A DNA stretch of 64,000 nt from the NCBI RefSeq assembly GCF_001306455.1, contig NZ_LGTQ01000009.1:124001-188000 (forward strand), read 5' to 3'. Shown piece by piece: positions 17,328 through 25,604 of this stretch; position 1 is the first letter of the stretch, and each line of letters starts with the position of its first letter. The stretch is from Jiulongibacter sediminis (lineage in GTDB: Bacteria > Bacteroidota > Bacteroidia > Cytophagales > Spirosomataceae). The notes under the pieces were generated by a model. That model worked only from the letters and a program-made list of their open reading frames with translations. It had not been told where the DNA came from and searched no databases. The position numbers were made by a program, and so were the translations under genes.

Positions 17328-18302
17328 CTATTTCCCTGCGATAGCCACCTTATTGAGAATTTTTTCAATGATGTGCTCGGTGGTCACCCCATCGGCATCT
17401 GCCTCATAATTGAGGATAATCCTGTGATTGAAAACATCATTCACAAGAGGTTTGATATCATCAGGTAAGACGTAATCGCGACCATCAAAAAAGGCCATTG
17501 CTTTGGCTGCATTATAAAGGGCAATGCCCGCCCGGGGTGAAACGCCAAATTGCACGTAATGAGCCTCTTCGTGTAAGCCGTATTCTCCGGGGAAACGACT
17601 GGCAAATACCAGCTCCACGATATATCGCTCCAGCATATCAGAGATTTCAATTTTATTGATCTCCGACCTGATTGAAAGGATTTCTTCAGCCGTAAGCATC
17701 TGCTGAGGACTGTAATTCCAGTCAAGGTTGGTCATTCTTCTAAGTACTTCCAGCTCGCTTTTTTTATCGAGATAATCCACAAAGATTTTCATCATAAAGC
17801 GGTCAACCTGAGCCTCGGGTAGGGGGTAAGTACCTTCCTGCTCCACGGGGTTTTGAGTAGCCATTACCAGAAAAGGGCGATCAAGCTGATAGGTCTCAGA
17901 ACCAATAGTCACCTGCTTTTCAGCCATGGCTTCCAGCAATGCTGACTGCACTTTGGCAGGAGCACGGTTCACTTCATCGGCCAGAATAAGATTTGAGAAA
18001 ATAGGCCCTTTCTTGACCTCAAAATCCCCAGACTTCTGATTATAAATCATCGTCCCGATAAGGTCGGCAGGTAAAAGGTCAGGCGTAAACTGAAGTCTTC
18101 TGAAATCGAGTTCAAGAACCTGAGCAAGGGTATTAATGGTTTTGGTTTTAGCCAAACCGGGGACACCTTCCAACAGGATATGCCCCCCCGTAAAAAGGCC
18201 GATCAGCAGTCTGTTGACCAGATAATCCTGACCTACGACAACTTTGCCGACTTCCTCAAAGACGTCTTTTATTTTCTTTTGAAGTTCTTTTTTGTGACTC
18301 AT
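17328..18302 (-). CDS. MoxR-family AAA+ ATPase
   Basis: A 324-residue MoxR ATPase. Walker A is present as EGVPGLAKTKT (typical MoxR GxPGxAKT), Walker B as LILADEVNRAPAK, sensor 1 in MATQNPVEQEGTYPLPEAQ, and arginine/sensor 2 in FGVSPRAGIALYNAAKA. MoxR proteins act as chaperones for assembly or activation of von-Willebrand-factor-A proteins and usually sit before DUF58 and VWA genes (as in Bat operons). Here no such partner follows; the gene is 34 nt downstream of prmC and convergent with hemB. This orphan setting leaves its client unknown. Confidence 0.92.
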   Translation of the reverse strand: MSHKKELQKKIKDVFEEVGKVVVGQDYLVNRLLIGLFTGGHILLEGVPGLAKTKTINTLAQVLELDFRRLQFTPDLLPADLIGTMIYNQKSGDFEVKKGPIFSNLILADEVNRAPAKVQSALLEAMAEKQVTIGSETYQLDRPFLVMATQNPVEQEGTYPLPEAQVDRFMMKIFVDYLDKKSELEVLRRMTNLDWNYSPQQMLTAEEILSIRSEINKIEISDMLERYIVELVFASRFPGEYGLHEEAHYVQFGVSPRAGIALYNAAKAMAFFDGRDYVLPDDIKPLVNDVFNHRIILNYEADADGVTTEHIIEKILNKVAIAGK

Positions 18303-18336
18303 TCAGGGGTGAAATTAATGAAATAGCCCATATTTT

Positions 18337-19191
18337 TCAGACTAATCCTTTTTTAGCTTTTACAAAACGATCTTTACCATAAAAATCTTTCAAAATTTCT
18401 ACCTGTTCATAGCCTTTCTTTTCAAATAACTGTCGGGTTTCCTCGCCTAGATAACTATTGATCTCGGCCAGAATAAGTCCGTCTTTATTGAGTTGCTCGA
18501 TACCCAGATCGGCGATACGCTTATAGAAAATTAAAGGGTTATCGTTCTCTACAAAAAGAGCGAGGTGTGGTTCGTAATCCAGCACATTGGCTTTCATTTG
18601 AGACTTTTCGAGGTTTCTGATATAGGGTGGATTGCTGACAATCAGGTCAAAGCGTTTGAGATTGAGCTCTGTTGATTTTTCTTTGAGAATATCCTCGTGT
18701 AAAAATTTAACAGAAGCCTTCAGGGATTTGGCGTTTTCCATTGCGACTTTCAAGGCTCCTTCAGAGATATCCAAAGCCCATACCTCTGAATTGATGAGCT
18801 CAAGAGCCAGTGAAATGGCAATACAGCCACTGCCCGTACCAATATCCAGAATGGCAGGTTGATCCAATTGCAAGGATTTGATGATGGAGATCAATTCCTC
18901 GGTTTCAGGGCGTGGAATTAGTACATTTTTGTCAACCTTGAATTTTCGACCAGCAAAATAGGTAAACCCGACGATTTGCTGAATGGGTTCCTGCCTGTTG
19001 ATTCTTTCTACGTATTCTTCCAGAAGCAATTCATCAATCATCACCGATTTATTTAAGATGATATCCATTTTTGAGATATCAAAACCGTCTTCCAGCAAAA
19101 GAAAAGCCACAGACTTTCGCTCCGACTCATCCTCGATGTACAGGTCTTGAAGGGTTTGATCAAAAATACTTTTGGCTCCTAAAAAAGACAT
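18337..19191 (-). CDS. prmC: Release factor glutamine methyltransferase PrmC (HemK)
   Basis: A 284-residue protein. It methylates the glutamine of the GGQ motif in peptide chain release factors. The N-terminal helical RF-binding domain (about residues 1-75) is followed by the SAM-binding fold with ILDIGTGSGCIAISLA and the catalytic NPPY in IVSNPPYIRN. RIN-x-Q-E-P-IQQIVG and VLIPRPETEEL are family hallmarks. It is the first gene of a prmC-moxR pair. Two hairpins precede the ATG, the nearer one directly abutting it, so transcription may depend on read-through from 19259-20038. Confidence 0.94.
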   Translation of the reverse strand: MSFLGAKSIFDQTLQDLYIEDESERKSVAFLLLEDGFDISKMDIILNKSVMIDELLLEEYVERINRQEPIQQIVGFTYFAGRKFKVDKNVLIPRPETEELISIIKSLQLDQPAILDIGTGSGCIAISLALELINSEVWALDISEGALKVAMENAKSLKASVKFLHEDILKEKSTELNLKRFDLIVSNPPYIRNLEKSQMKANVLDYEPHLALFVENDNPLIFYKRIADLGIEQLNKDGLILAEINSYLGEETRQLFEKKGYEQVEILKDFYGKDRFVKAKKGLV

Positions 19192-19220
19192 AAAAAAAGA
19201 GGTATTACCCTCTGCATAGT

Positions 19221-19250
19221 GAAAAAGAAGAGCCGGCTTTCCGGCTCTTC
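19221..19250 (-). terminator. Intrinsic terminator after the DUF1080 gene
   Basis: Perfect 10-bp stem GAAGAGCCGG / CCGGCTCTTC, loop of four, followed on the minus strand by a run of five T. It lies between the DUF1080 gene and prmC. Confidence 0.85.
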
Positions 19251-19258
19251 TTCTAAAA

Positions 19259-20038
19259 TTATAATGGTCTGATCCAGATGTTTCTGAATTGAGTTTTGTT
19301 TCCGTGATCCTGAAGATGGATTACATCATCACCATGAGCTGGCGGATACATATGAAGACCGATGTATTCTGTAATACCTGTGATACTCACGTTATTTTGA
19401 ACCAAAACACCATTTAGGAAAACCGTGATTCTGGCCGGGTAGTCCACCTGACCATCGGTTCCGAATCTCGGGGCGGTATAAACAACGTCGTATACATTCC
19501 AAGAAAGAGGGTCACGCATTGGGTTTACCAACGGAGCGTGGTCTTTGTAGATAGAACCCGCCTGACCGTTTCTATACGTACGGTTTTGGTAAGAATCTAA
19601 GACCTGAAGCTCGTAACGATCTTGAAAGAAAACACCAGAGTTACCTCTGCCCTGGCTCACGCTTTCTACTTTATCGGGTGCTGAAAATTCAAGATGTAGC
19701 TGGCAGTCGCCAAATTTCATTTTGGTTTTTATATCACCGGAGCCAGGCTTTACTTCCATATGATCTCCCACGATCGTCCACGGAGCTGGCTGAGAAGGGT
19801 CTTTGCTACTTACCCATTGGTCTAGGTTAGAACCGTCAAAAAGGATGATGGCGTCAGATGGTGCATCGCCCAGTTTTTTGCCCGGAGTAACAACGGGTAC
19901 CTCAGGCTCCCAGATTTCAGTCATTTCCGGCTTCATTGGCATCGGCGAAACTTCCGGTGGTGTGCTCGAGTATTGAGCAGAAACCTGAGCCGCAGCAGCC
20001 ATTAAAGCGGCTGACAACAAAATCTTTATTTTTTTCAT
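19259..20038 (-). CDS. Secreted DUF1080 protein (3-keto-disaccharide hydrolase family)
   Basis: A 259-residue protein with a Sec signal peptide (MKKIKILLSAALMAAAAQVSA, cleavage near residue 21). The concanavalin-like jelly-roll domain of DUF1080 follows from about residue 60: LFDGSNLDQWVS, WTIVGDHMEVKPGSGDIKTK, F-G-D-C-Q-L-H-L-E-F, GRGNSGVFFQDRYELQVLDS and a C-terminal I-H-L-Q-D-H-G-N-x-T-Q-F-R-N-I-W-I-R-P-L. Family members have been assigned 3-keto-glycoside hydrolase or lyase activity acting after GMC or Gfo/Idh oxidation of the sugar. A GMC oxidoreductase and a TIM-barrel epimerase-like protein exist in the window but not adjacent. Monocistronic. Confidence 0.88.
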   Translation of the reverse strand: MKKIKILLSAALMAAAAQVSAQYSSTPPEVSPMPMKPEMTEIWEPEVPVVTPGKKLGDAPSDAIILFDGSNLDQWVSSKDPSQPAPWTIVGDHMEVKPGSGDIKTKMKFGDCQLHLEFSAPDKVESVSQGRGNSGVFFQDRYELQVLDSYQNRTYRNGQAGSIYKDHAPLVNPMRDPLSWNVYDVVYTAPRFGTDGQVDYPARITVFLNGVLVQNNVSITGITEYIGLHMYPPAHGDDVIHLQDHGNKTQFRNIWIRPL

Positions 20039-20089
20039 CTGTTTATTTATGGTTTTGGTTTTAGAATTTCCAAACTTACAAAAAGCAGT

Positions 20090-21139
20090 TTAATCTGCCA
20101 GTAAATTTATCCGGCTTAAAAAGAGTTGAACGCCCTTGCGGCCTTCTTCCATAAGAGCCTTTTTTTCATCCTCAGGCACCTTGCGGGGTTTAGGGCTAAT
20201 GCCAAGGTCATTGATATAAATCGTTCGCTCCACGTCTTTGGGGTGAGCAGGGTTTACATTTCGCATCAGAATACTTGCCAAAGCGGCCATATAGGAATTG
20301 AAATCCTCAATCTGATAAGGAGCAATTCCGTAACCATTTTCAAGCTCTTGATTAATCTGTTCGGGGCGGTCGAGTCGCAAACCAATAGTCTCGGGGTTAA
20401 ACATATCGCAATACTCGTCGTCACAAGCCGGGATGTATTGAGAATGGTCAAAGATTTCAACAGGGTAGTTCATAAGAATACCACCATCAACAAAAAGGTG
20501 GCAAGGGTCATCTTCAGTGGGTTCTTCATAAACTTTACCGTCTTTATTTAACCAAATGGCTCGATAATAAAGAGGGATAGACATAGAGACCCGAACGGCA
20601 TCCGCAATTCGCATATTGGGATGCGTTTCATGAGAGAAAACAACAGACTTTTGAGCTGATAAATCGGCTCCCACTACATATAAATCTCTAAAAGGATAAG
20701 CCTCTGCCAGCTTATGAAGATCTCCAAAAGTCAGGTCTAGAGTTCCCGTTCGGTCATAAATGAACCCTTCAAAAGTAGATAGAAAGCTTTGACCTTTATA
20801 CCAGCCGTATTGATTGAGCAGTCGTTTTGTGCCCCGAGGGACAAAACCATCATCATTAAACGACTCAATCGGAGTCTCGGAGATGATTTCAGTGATTTCT
20901 TCCGCTGAGTACCCAACAGACAAGAGTGCAGCCTGAATAGCCCCTGCAGAGGTGCCTGCTACCCGAATGATGTTTTTCAAAATACCTTGTTCTTCAAGCT
21001 CCGCCAAAGCCCCTCCGTAGGCAATTCCCTTGATGCCGCCACCCTCCAACACAAGGTTACGGTAGACCGGGATATACTGGGCGTTAAGATTCCCGAAGAC
21101 GAACAGAAAGCAGATAATCAGTGGTATAATCCGACGCAT
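20090..21139 (-). CDS. Secreted patatin-like phospholipase
   Basis: A 349-residue protein with an N-terminal signal (MRRIIPLIICFLFVFGNLNA). The patatin catalytic parts are complete: oxyanion loop GGGIKG (residues 33-38), nucleophile elbow GTSAG with S64, and the Asp of the dyad in VDGG (D218). There is no C-terminal outer-membrane barrel of the PlpD/FplA kind; the protein ends after the patatin domain. It probably hydrolyses acyl esters of lipids in the periplasm or outside the cell. The frame is open to 21247, but that region overlaps the divergent glycosyltransferase; the ATG at 21139 gives a clean signal peptide. Confidence 0.88.
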   Translation of the reverse strand: MRRIIPLIICFLFVFGNLNAQYIPVYRNLVLEGGGIKGIAYGGALAELEEQGILKNIIRVAGTSAGAIQAALLSVGYSAEEITEIISETPIESFNDDGFVPRGTKRLLNQYGWYKGQSFLSTFEGFIYDRTGTLDLTFGDLHKLAEAYPFRDLYVVGADLSAQKSVVFSHETHPNMRIADAVRVSMSIPLYYRAIWLNKDGKVYEEPTEDDPCHLFVDGGILMNYPVEIFDHSQYIPACDDEYCDMFNPETIGLRLDRPEQINQELENGYGIAPYQIEDFNSYMAALASILMRNVNPAHPKDVERTIYINDLGISPKPRKVPEDEKKALMEEGRKGVQLFLSRINLLAD

Positions 21140-21208
21140 GAAATGTTTTTGAGCTTCTTTCAATCTAATAAATGAATTTTTGCTTGAAATTGTTTCACCT
21201 GATGACCG

Positions 21209-21216
21209 TACCTTTG
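21209..21216 (+). promoter_or_regulatory. -7 promoter element TACCTTTG for the glycosyltransferase gene
   Basis: Full match to TAnnTTTG, with a TTG 22 nt upstream as a possible -33 element. It lies only eight bases before the ATG at 21225, so the transcript would be almost leaderless, and it overlaps the longer TTG-initiated frame. Confidence 0.45.
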
Positions 21217-21224
21217 TTAACGGA

Positions 21225-21968
21225 ATGACAATAACTCTGATTACCATCTGCTATAACTCGGCAGCTACCATTGAAGACACTATAAAAAGTGTGCTTGTTC
21301 AGGATTTCAAAGATATCGAGTATATCATAAAAGATGGAGGTTCTACTGATGGAACACTCGACATACTCAAAAAATACGAAGACCAGCTGAAGTGGGTTTC
21401 TAAAAAAGATAAAGGAATTTACAGTGCTATGAATCAGGGTCTGGAGTTAGCAAGTGGTGAAATAATTGGCTTACTGAATGCTGATGATTTTTATGCTGAT
21501 AACGAGGTTTTAAGTAGGGTAGCAAAGGTTTTTGAGGACTCCAAAGTAGGAGCGGCTTACAGTGATTTACAATACGTGGATAGCCAGGATACGAATAAAG
21601 TCACCCGAAACTGGCAAGCAGGTAATTACGACCGCTCAAATTTTCTCAAGGGTTGGATGCCGCCTCATCCCACCTTCTTCTTAAGGAAAGAGTTTTATGA
21701 TCGTTTCGGTTTCTTCAGGGATGAGTTTGCTTCGGCAGGCGATTACGAGCTTATGCTCAGAATGCTCTACAAACATGAAATCAAGGCTGTTTATATCCCT
21801 ATTGTTCAGATTAAAATGAGGGCGGGAGGTGTGAGCAATATGTCTCTCAAAAACAGGATCAGGGCAAACAAAGAAGATCGCAAGGCCTGGAAAATCAACG
21901 GAATAAAACCTAAATGGTACACCCTATGGTGGAAACCCCTTTCAAAGATTATTCAGTGGCTTAACTGA
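21225..21968 (+). CDS. Family 2 glycosyltransferase (GT-A fold)
   Basis: A 247-residue inverting GT2 enzyme. Residues 1-12 (TITLITICYNSA) form the first strand, DGGSTDGT (37-44) binds the nucleotide, and NADD (85-88) is the DxD-like metal site; a later F-A-S-A-G-D-Y-E-L-M-L-R matches the acceptor-side ED motif region. No membrane helix is present. Such small GT2 proteins add one sugar to a lipid-linked or capsule glycan. It is alone, without a polysaccharide cluster. The frame extends upstream to a TTG at 21180, but the promoter box at 21209-21216 supports the ATG. The 3' end overlaps the convergent GreA-like gene by eight bases. Confidence 0.88.
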   Translation: MTITLITICYNSAATIEDTIKSVLVQDFKDIEYIIKDGGSTDGTLDILKKYEDQLKWVSKKDKGIYSAMNQGLELASGEIIGLLNADDFYADNEVLSRVAKVFEDSKVGAAYSDLQYVDSQDTNKVTRNWQAGNYDRSNFLKGWMPPHPTFFLRKEFYDRFGFFRDEFASAGDYELMLRMLYKHEIKAVYIPIVQIKMRAGGVSNMSLKNRIRANKEDRKAWKINGIKPKWYTLWWKPLSKIIQWLN

Positions 21969-22404
21969 TCGAAATAATTTTGACGTGCTGACCTCTGAAC
22001 TCAAAAATTTCCTCGGCTTTTTTGCCTTTCAGGGCCTGAGCCATAGGCGAAGTTTCAGAAATGACCATAGCCTTCTCGCCATTCACCTGTAAAAAGCCAA
22101 TACTCGTGGCAATAAGAATTTTACCTATGGAAGTTTCAATGAAGGCTCCAGTGATCGGGAATTCATACTTTTTTTGAGGATCAATACTTTGTAAAACAGC
22201 CATTTCGGCTTTTGCTTCAGCTTCCTGACGGGCATACATGTCCCGATCGTTTTGAGCCATGGCTCTGCCGGTTTCATATTTATTGCCGGCAGAGCTTTTG
22301 GTTTCTTCATTGGCCGCAGTTTGGGCCGCTGTCATGGCTTTACGAGCCTCATCCAGCCGGAGCTGAACTTTTGCTTTAGCCAGTTTTAAGAGTTCTTCTT
22401 TCAC
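21961..22404 (-). CDS. GreA/GreB-type transcription elongation factor-like protein
   Basis: A 147-residue protein. An N-terminal helical hairpin (about residues 1-75, rich in Ala, Lys, Glu) resembles the Gre coiled coil, and the C-terminal part (ISETSPMAQALKGKKAEEIF) matches the FKBP-like domain of GreA. It is a short, divergent Bacteroidota Gre-like factor that probably binds RNA polymerase; whether it stimulates transcript cleavage is not shown, and the acidic tip residues are not clearly conserved. The start codon is GTG at 22404, directly adjoining the stop of proA, so the two are translationally linked. Confidence 0.7.
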   Translation of the reverse strand: MKEELLKLAKAKVQLRLDEARKAMTAAQTAANEETKSSAGNKYETGRAMAQNDRDMYARQEAEAKAEMAVLQSIDPQKKYEFPITGAFIETSIGKILIATSIGFLQVNGEKAMVISETSPMAQALKGKKAEEIFEFRGQHVKIISIS

Positions 22405-23658
22405 TTAACGAATTTGACCCTTTCCTAAAACCACCCATTTTTCTGTAACCAGTTTTTCAAGGGCAAAAGGCCCTCTGGCGTGTAGTTTTTGAGTGGAAAT
22501 TCCTATCTCAGCCCCTAAGCCAAACTCCTCGCCATCGGTGAATCGGGTAGACGCATTGTGATAGACGCTGGCGGCATCTACCTCTTTAATGAATTTGATA
22601 GCCAGATCACTATTCTCTGTGATAATGGCCTCCGAGTGTCTTGAACTATTTTCTTCAATATGCTCGAGAGCCTCGTCAATACCATTTACGGTTTTGAAAG
22701 AGACTTTATAGTCAAGCCATTCTTTCCCGAAGTCTTCAGAACTTGCCTTTTTGAGTTTGGTATACCCATTTTTCTCAAAAACAGGATAGCTTTTCTCGTC
22801 GGCATAAACTTCAACATCGTATTCTTTAAAGCCTTCAAGTACCTGAGGAATCACAGTTTCCAACACTTCTTCGTCCAGTACGGCACAGTCCAAAGAGTTA
22901 CAAACGGAAGGGCGTGTCACCTTGGCATTGACCAGAATGGCGGCAGCCATTGAAGGATTTCCTGTTTTTTCAACATATGTGTGACAAACACCCGCTCCGG
23001 TCTCAATTGTAGGAATCATTGAGTTTTCACGCACATAATTGATGAGTCCTGCCGAGCCACGAGGAATAATAACATCCACGTAATCTTCGGCATTGAGCAA
23101 GGCGGCTGTGTAACTTCTATCTGTGGGTAAGAGTGTTACTACTTTAGTAGGTAAGCCATTATTGCTTAGTACTTTATGGATGAGTGAAACCAGGTAGGTA
23201 TTTGAAAAATGAGCCTCTTTGCCACCTTTCAGAATAGCTGCATTACCTGATCTAAGGCAAAGTGAAGCTACATCTACGGTAACATTTGGTCTTGATTCAT
23301 ATATAATGCCCACGACGCCAAGCGGGTCGGCAATTTTCGAAAGTTTGAGACCATTTGGCAATGTTTTTTCTAAAAGAACTTTTCCCACCGGGTCTTCCAG
23401 TTTGGCAACCGTTCGTAGAGAATTTGAAAGGCCTGCAATACGCTCGTCAGTAAGCAACAAACGGTCGTATTTCGGATCTGAGGTCTCCATTCGGTCAAGG
23501 TCTTTTTTGTTTTCCACCTTGATTTCTTCCACTTCCTTTTCAATGAGCTCAGCCAAATCCGTCAAAAGTTTAGCTTTCTCTGTAGAATTTAGTCTTGCAA
23601 TAGCTTTTGAAGCCTTTCGGCTTTGTTTGAAAAAATCTTCTGCTTTTTGTTGTTCCAT
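22405..23658 (-). CDS. proA: Glutamate-5-semialdehyde dehydrogenase
   Basis: A 417-residue ProA. It reduces gamma-glutamyl phosphate to the semialdehyde in proline synthesis with NADPH. Family blocks are clear: GVVGIIYESRPNVTVD (residues 114-129), LCLRSGNAAILKGGKEA, and the catalytic cysteine C253 in RPSVCNSLDCAV. Length is normal. The partner gene proB is not adjacent; instead the next gene downstream is a GreA-like factor whose GTG start abuts the proA stop. Upstream, a GACCTTTG sequence about 24 nt before the ATG is a weak -7 candidate. Confidence 0.95.
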   Translation of the reverse strand: MEQQKAEDFFKQSRKASKAIARLNSTEKAKLLTDLAELIEKEVEEIKVENKKDLDRMETSDPKYDRLLLTDERIAGLSNSLRTVAKLEDPVGKVLLEKTLPNGLKLSKIADPLGVVGIIYESRPNVTVDVASLCLRSGNAAILKGGKEAHFSNTYLVSLIHKVLSNNGLPTKVVTLLPTDRSYTAALLNAEDYVDVIIPRGSAGLINYVRENSMIPTIETGAGVCHTYVEKTGNPSMAAAILVNAKVTRPSVCNSLDCAVLDEEVLETVIPQVLEGFKEYDVEVYADEKSYPVFEKNGYTKLKKASSEDFGKEWLDYKVSFKTVNGIDEALEHIEENSSRHSEAIITENSDLAIKFIKEVDAASVYHNASTRFTDGEEFGLGAEIGISTQKLHARGPFALEKLVTEKWVVLGKGQIR

Positions 23659-23769
23659 AGGTGCACAAAGGTCTTAAAAAATTAAACGAAGACATAAAAA
23701 ATGCCCCTTTTCTCAATCAGGCTCGTTATTTTTGAATGAGACTTTAACGCAAAACCTAAATAGATTTTC

Positions 23770-25251
23770 ATGTTTTCAGAAAAAGACAAAGCCCAGATAG
23801 AGAAAAGAGGAAGCGACATTAAAACGGTGGAGCAACAAATTGAAAATTTCGTCAACGGTTTTCCGTTCATTAAAGCCCGTAAAGCGGCAACTATTGATGA
23901 CGGGATGATCAGATTGAAAGAATCCGAAATTGATGAGTTGGTAGCTTTATTTGATAAAGAATCTTCAAGAAAGAAACTTCTCAAGTTTGTGCCGGCTTCG
24001 GGTGCAGCCTCCAGAATGTTCAAAGCTCTTTTTGCTGCGAAAGATGAAGGTAAGAAAGACAAGAGCGTAGAACAGTATATTAATGAAATTGATAAGTTTG
24101 CTTTTGCAGGAAGCCTGATGAAAGTAACGCAGGGTAAAAGGGATGATCAGAGCCTGTTGAACGGACTTTTGAATGCTGATGGTTTAGATTATGGAAGTCT
24201 GCCAAAAGGGTTACTAGAGTTTCATCAATATGGTGATCAGACCCGAACCGCGGTTGAGGAGCATATGGTGGAAGGTGCGGCCTACGCTAACAGAAATGGT
24301 AGGGTTCGTTTGCATTTCACCGTTTCGCCAGAGCATAAAAGCAAGTTTAAGTCGCTGATTCAGGGGGTTAAGAAAGCCTATGAGGAAAAATATGGGGTTC
24401 AGTTTATTTTCAGTTTTTCTGAGCAAAAGAAAAGTACAGATACCATAGCGGTTAATATGGATAATACTCCGTTCAGGCTTGAGGATGGCTCAATATTATT
24501 CCGTCCGGCTGGGCATGGAGCATTGCTTGAAAACCTGAATGATCAGGATGCTGACGTGATTTTTATCAAAAATGTAGATAATGTAGTCCCTGATCACCTG
24601 AAGGATGAAACCATTAAGTATAAAAAAGCTTTGGCAGGCCTTTTGATGAGTTATCAGAAAAAGGTTTTCAACTTCGCTAAAAGGTTGGATAAGCCCGAAG
24701 TTTCAGATTATACACGTCAAAAGGCGTTGAGTTTCTTAAAGAATGAGCTCAATGTTACCCCGCCGAAAGGTTTCAGAAATTGGTCAAATGAAGATAAATT
24801 GGCTTATGCCAAAGCAAAAATCAACCGACCTATTCGTGTCTGTGGAATGGTGAAGAATGTCGGTGAGCCAGGTGGTGGGCCATTCTGGATAGAAAATGGA
24901 GACGGATCCTTCTCAACACACATTCTTGAGTCGGCTCAGTTTAATTTCAATAACAAGCGTCAGTCTGAAATTTTTAATAATGCCACGCATTTTAACCCTG
25001 TGGATCTTGTGGTATCAACTAAGAATTACAAACGGGAGAAGTTTAATCTATTGGACTTCAGAGATCCCCAAACCGGCTTTATTACTGAAAAGAGTATGAG
25101 TGGTAAAACCTTGAAGGCTCAGGAATTACCGGGATTATGGAATGGCTCTATGGCTGACTGGAATACACTATTTGTGGAAGTGCCTCTTATTACCTTCAAT
25201 CCCGTAAAGACGGTGAATGATTTGTTGAGAAAAGAACACCAACCAGCTTAA
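23770..25251 (+). CDS. DUF4301 family protein
   Basis: A 493-residue cytoplasmic protein matching DUF4301, widespread in Bacteroidota and without known function. Recognisable parts are the N-terminal FVPASGAASRMFKALFA (a loop reminiscent of nucleotidyltransferase G-x-G/A-S-R motifs), PKGLLEFHQYGDQTRTAVEEH, and FRPAGHGALLENLNDQDADV. The GASR and FRPAGHGALL pattern suggests a nucleotidyltransferase-like fold (inference). No signal peptide or membrane segment. It is monocistronic and ended by a terminator at 25289-25325. Confidence 0.88.
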   Translation: MFSEKDKAQIEKRGSDIKTVEQQIENFVNGFPFIKARKAATIDDGMIRLKESEIDELVALFDKESSRKKLLKFVPASGAASRMFKALFAAKDEGKKDKSVEQYINEIDKFAFAGSLMKVTQGKRDDQSLLNGLLNADGLDYGSLPKGLLEFHQYGDQTRTAVEEHMVEGAAYANRNGRVRLHFTVSPEHKSKFKSLIQGVKKAYEEKYGVQFIFSFSEQKKSTDTIAVNMDNTPFRLEDGSILFRPAGHGALLENLNDQDADVIFIKNVDNVVPDHLKDETIKYKKALAGLLMSYQKKVFNFAKRLDKPEVSDYTRQKALSFLKNELNVTPPKGFRNWSNEDKLAYAKAKINRPIRVCGMVKNVGEPGGGPFWIENGDGSFSTHILESAQFNFNNKRQSEIFNNATHFNPVDLVVSTKNYKREKFNLLDFRDPQTGFITEKSMSGKTLKAQELPGLWNGSMADWNTLFVEVPLITFNPVKTVNDLLRKEHQPA

Positions 25252-25288
25252 GGATAGACGATTAGATAATTGTCTAAGAAATAGGAAG

Positions 25289-25325
25289 AAACCCTGCTTC
25301 ATACATATTTGAAGTAGGGTTTTTC
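25289..25325 (+). terminator. Intrinsic terminator after the DUF4301 gene
   Basis: Stem AAACCCTGCTTC / GAAGTAGGGTTT (one mismatch), loop of 10, continuing into TTTTTC. Confidence 0.85.
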
Positions 25326-25358
25326 TTTGAAAGGGGGTTGAAAACATTGGAGCTTATC

Positions 25359-25370
25359 GCAAACGTTTGC
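25359..25370. promoter_or_regulatory. LacI-family-like operator palindrome GCAAACGTTTGC
   Basis: Perfect 12-bp palindrome with central CG, the pattern bound by many LacI/PurR-family repressors. It lies about 240 bases upstream of the CBM48-HhH gene and after the DUF4301 terminator. I saw no second copy in the window and no LacI gene; the assignment is by motif shape only. Confidence 0.4.
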
Positions 25371-25604
25371 AATACCCTTGAGTAGCTTGATATTGCATAA
25401 TTGATTGATAATGAATACATAAGTAGTCTACTTAATCTTCCGGTTAGCCCTAAATGGAAGTTTTTTATACTTATTTGATGTTGAAATTGTTTGTATTTTT
25501 TAAAGAATTGTACATTTCGAAGAAATATTGAATTTATTGAAGAAAGTTTGCTGCATGTCCGAATTCTAATGATAACATTTGTACAGCAAACAACGGAAAA
25601 CGTA

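Larger units (their letters stand above)
25252..25604. other. Long intergenic region before the CBM48-HhH gene
   Basis: This 353-base gap holds the terminator of the DUF4301 gene (25289-25325), a 12-bp LacI-type palindrome (25359-25370) and about 230 bases of AT-rich sequence with no convincing gene. AACATTTG shortly before the ATG at 25605 is an imperfect -7 box. A minus-strand open frame across this region looks like a shadow. Confidence 0.6.

Noticed and set aside
23682-24062. 126-codon minus-strand frame over the start of the DUF4301 gene
   Set aside because: Serine/leucine-rich shadow of a conserved coding region, without ribosome-binding or promoter signals.
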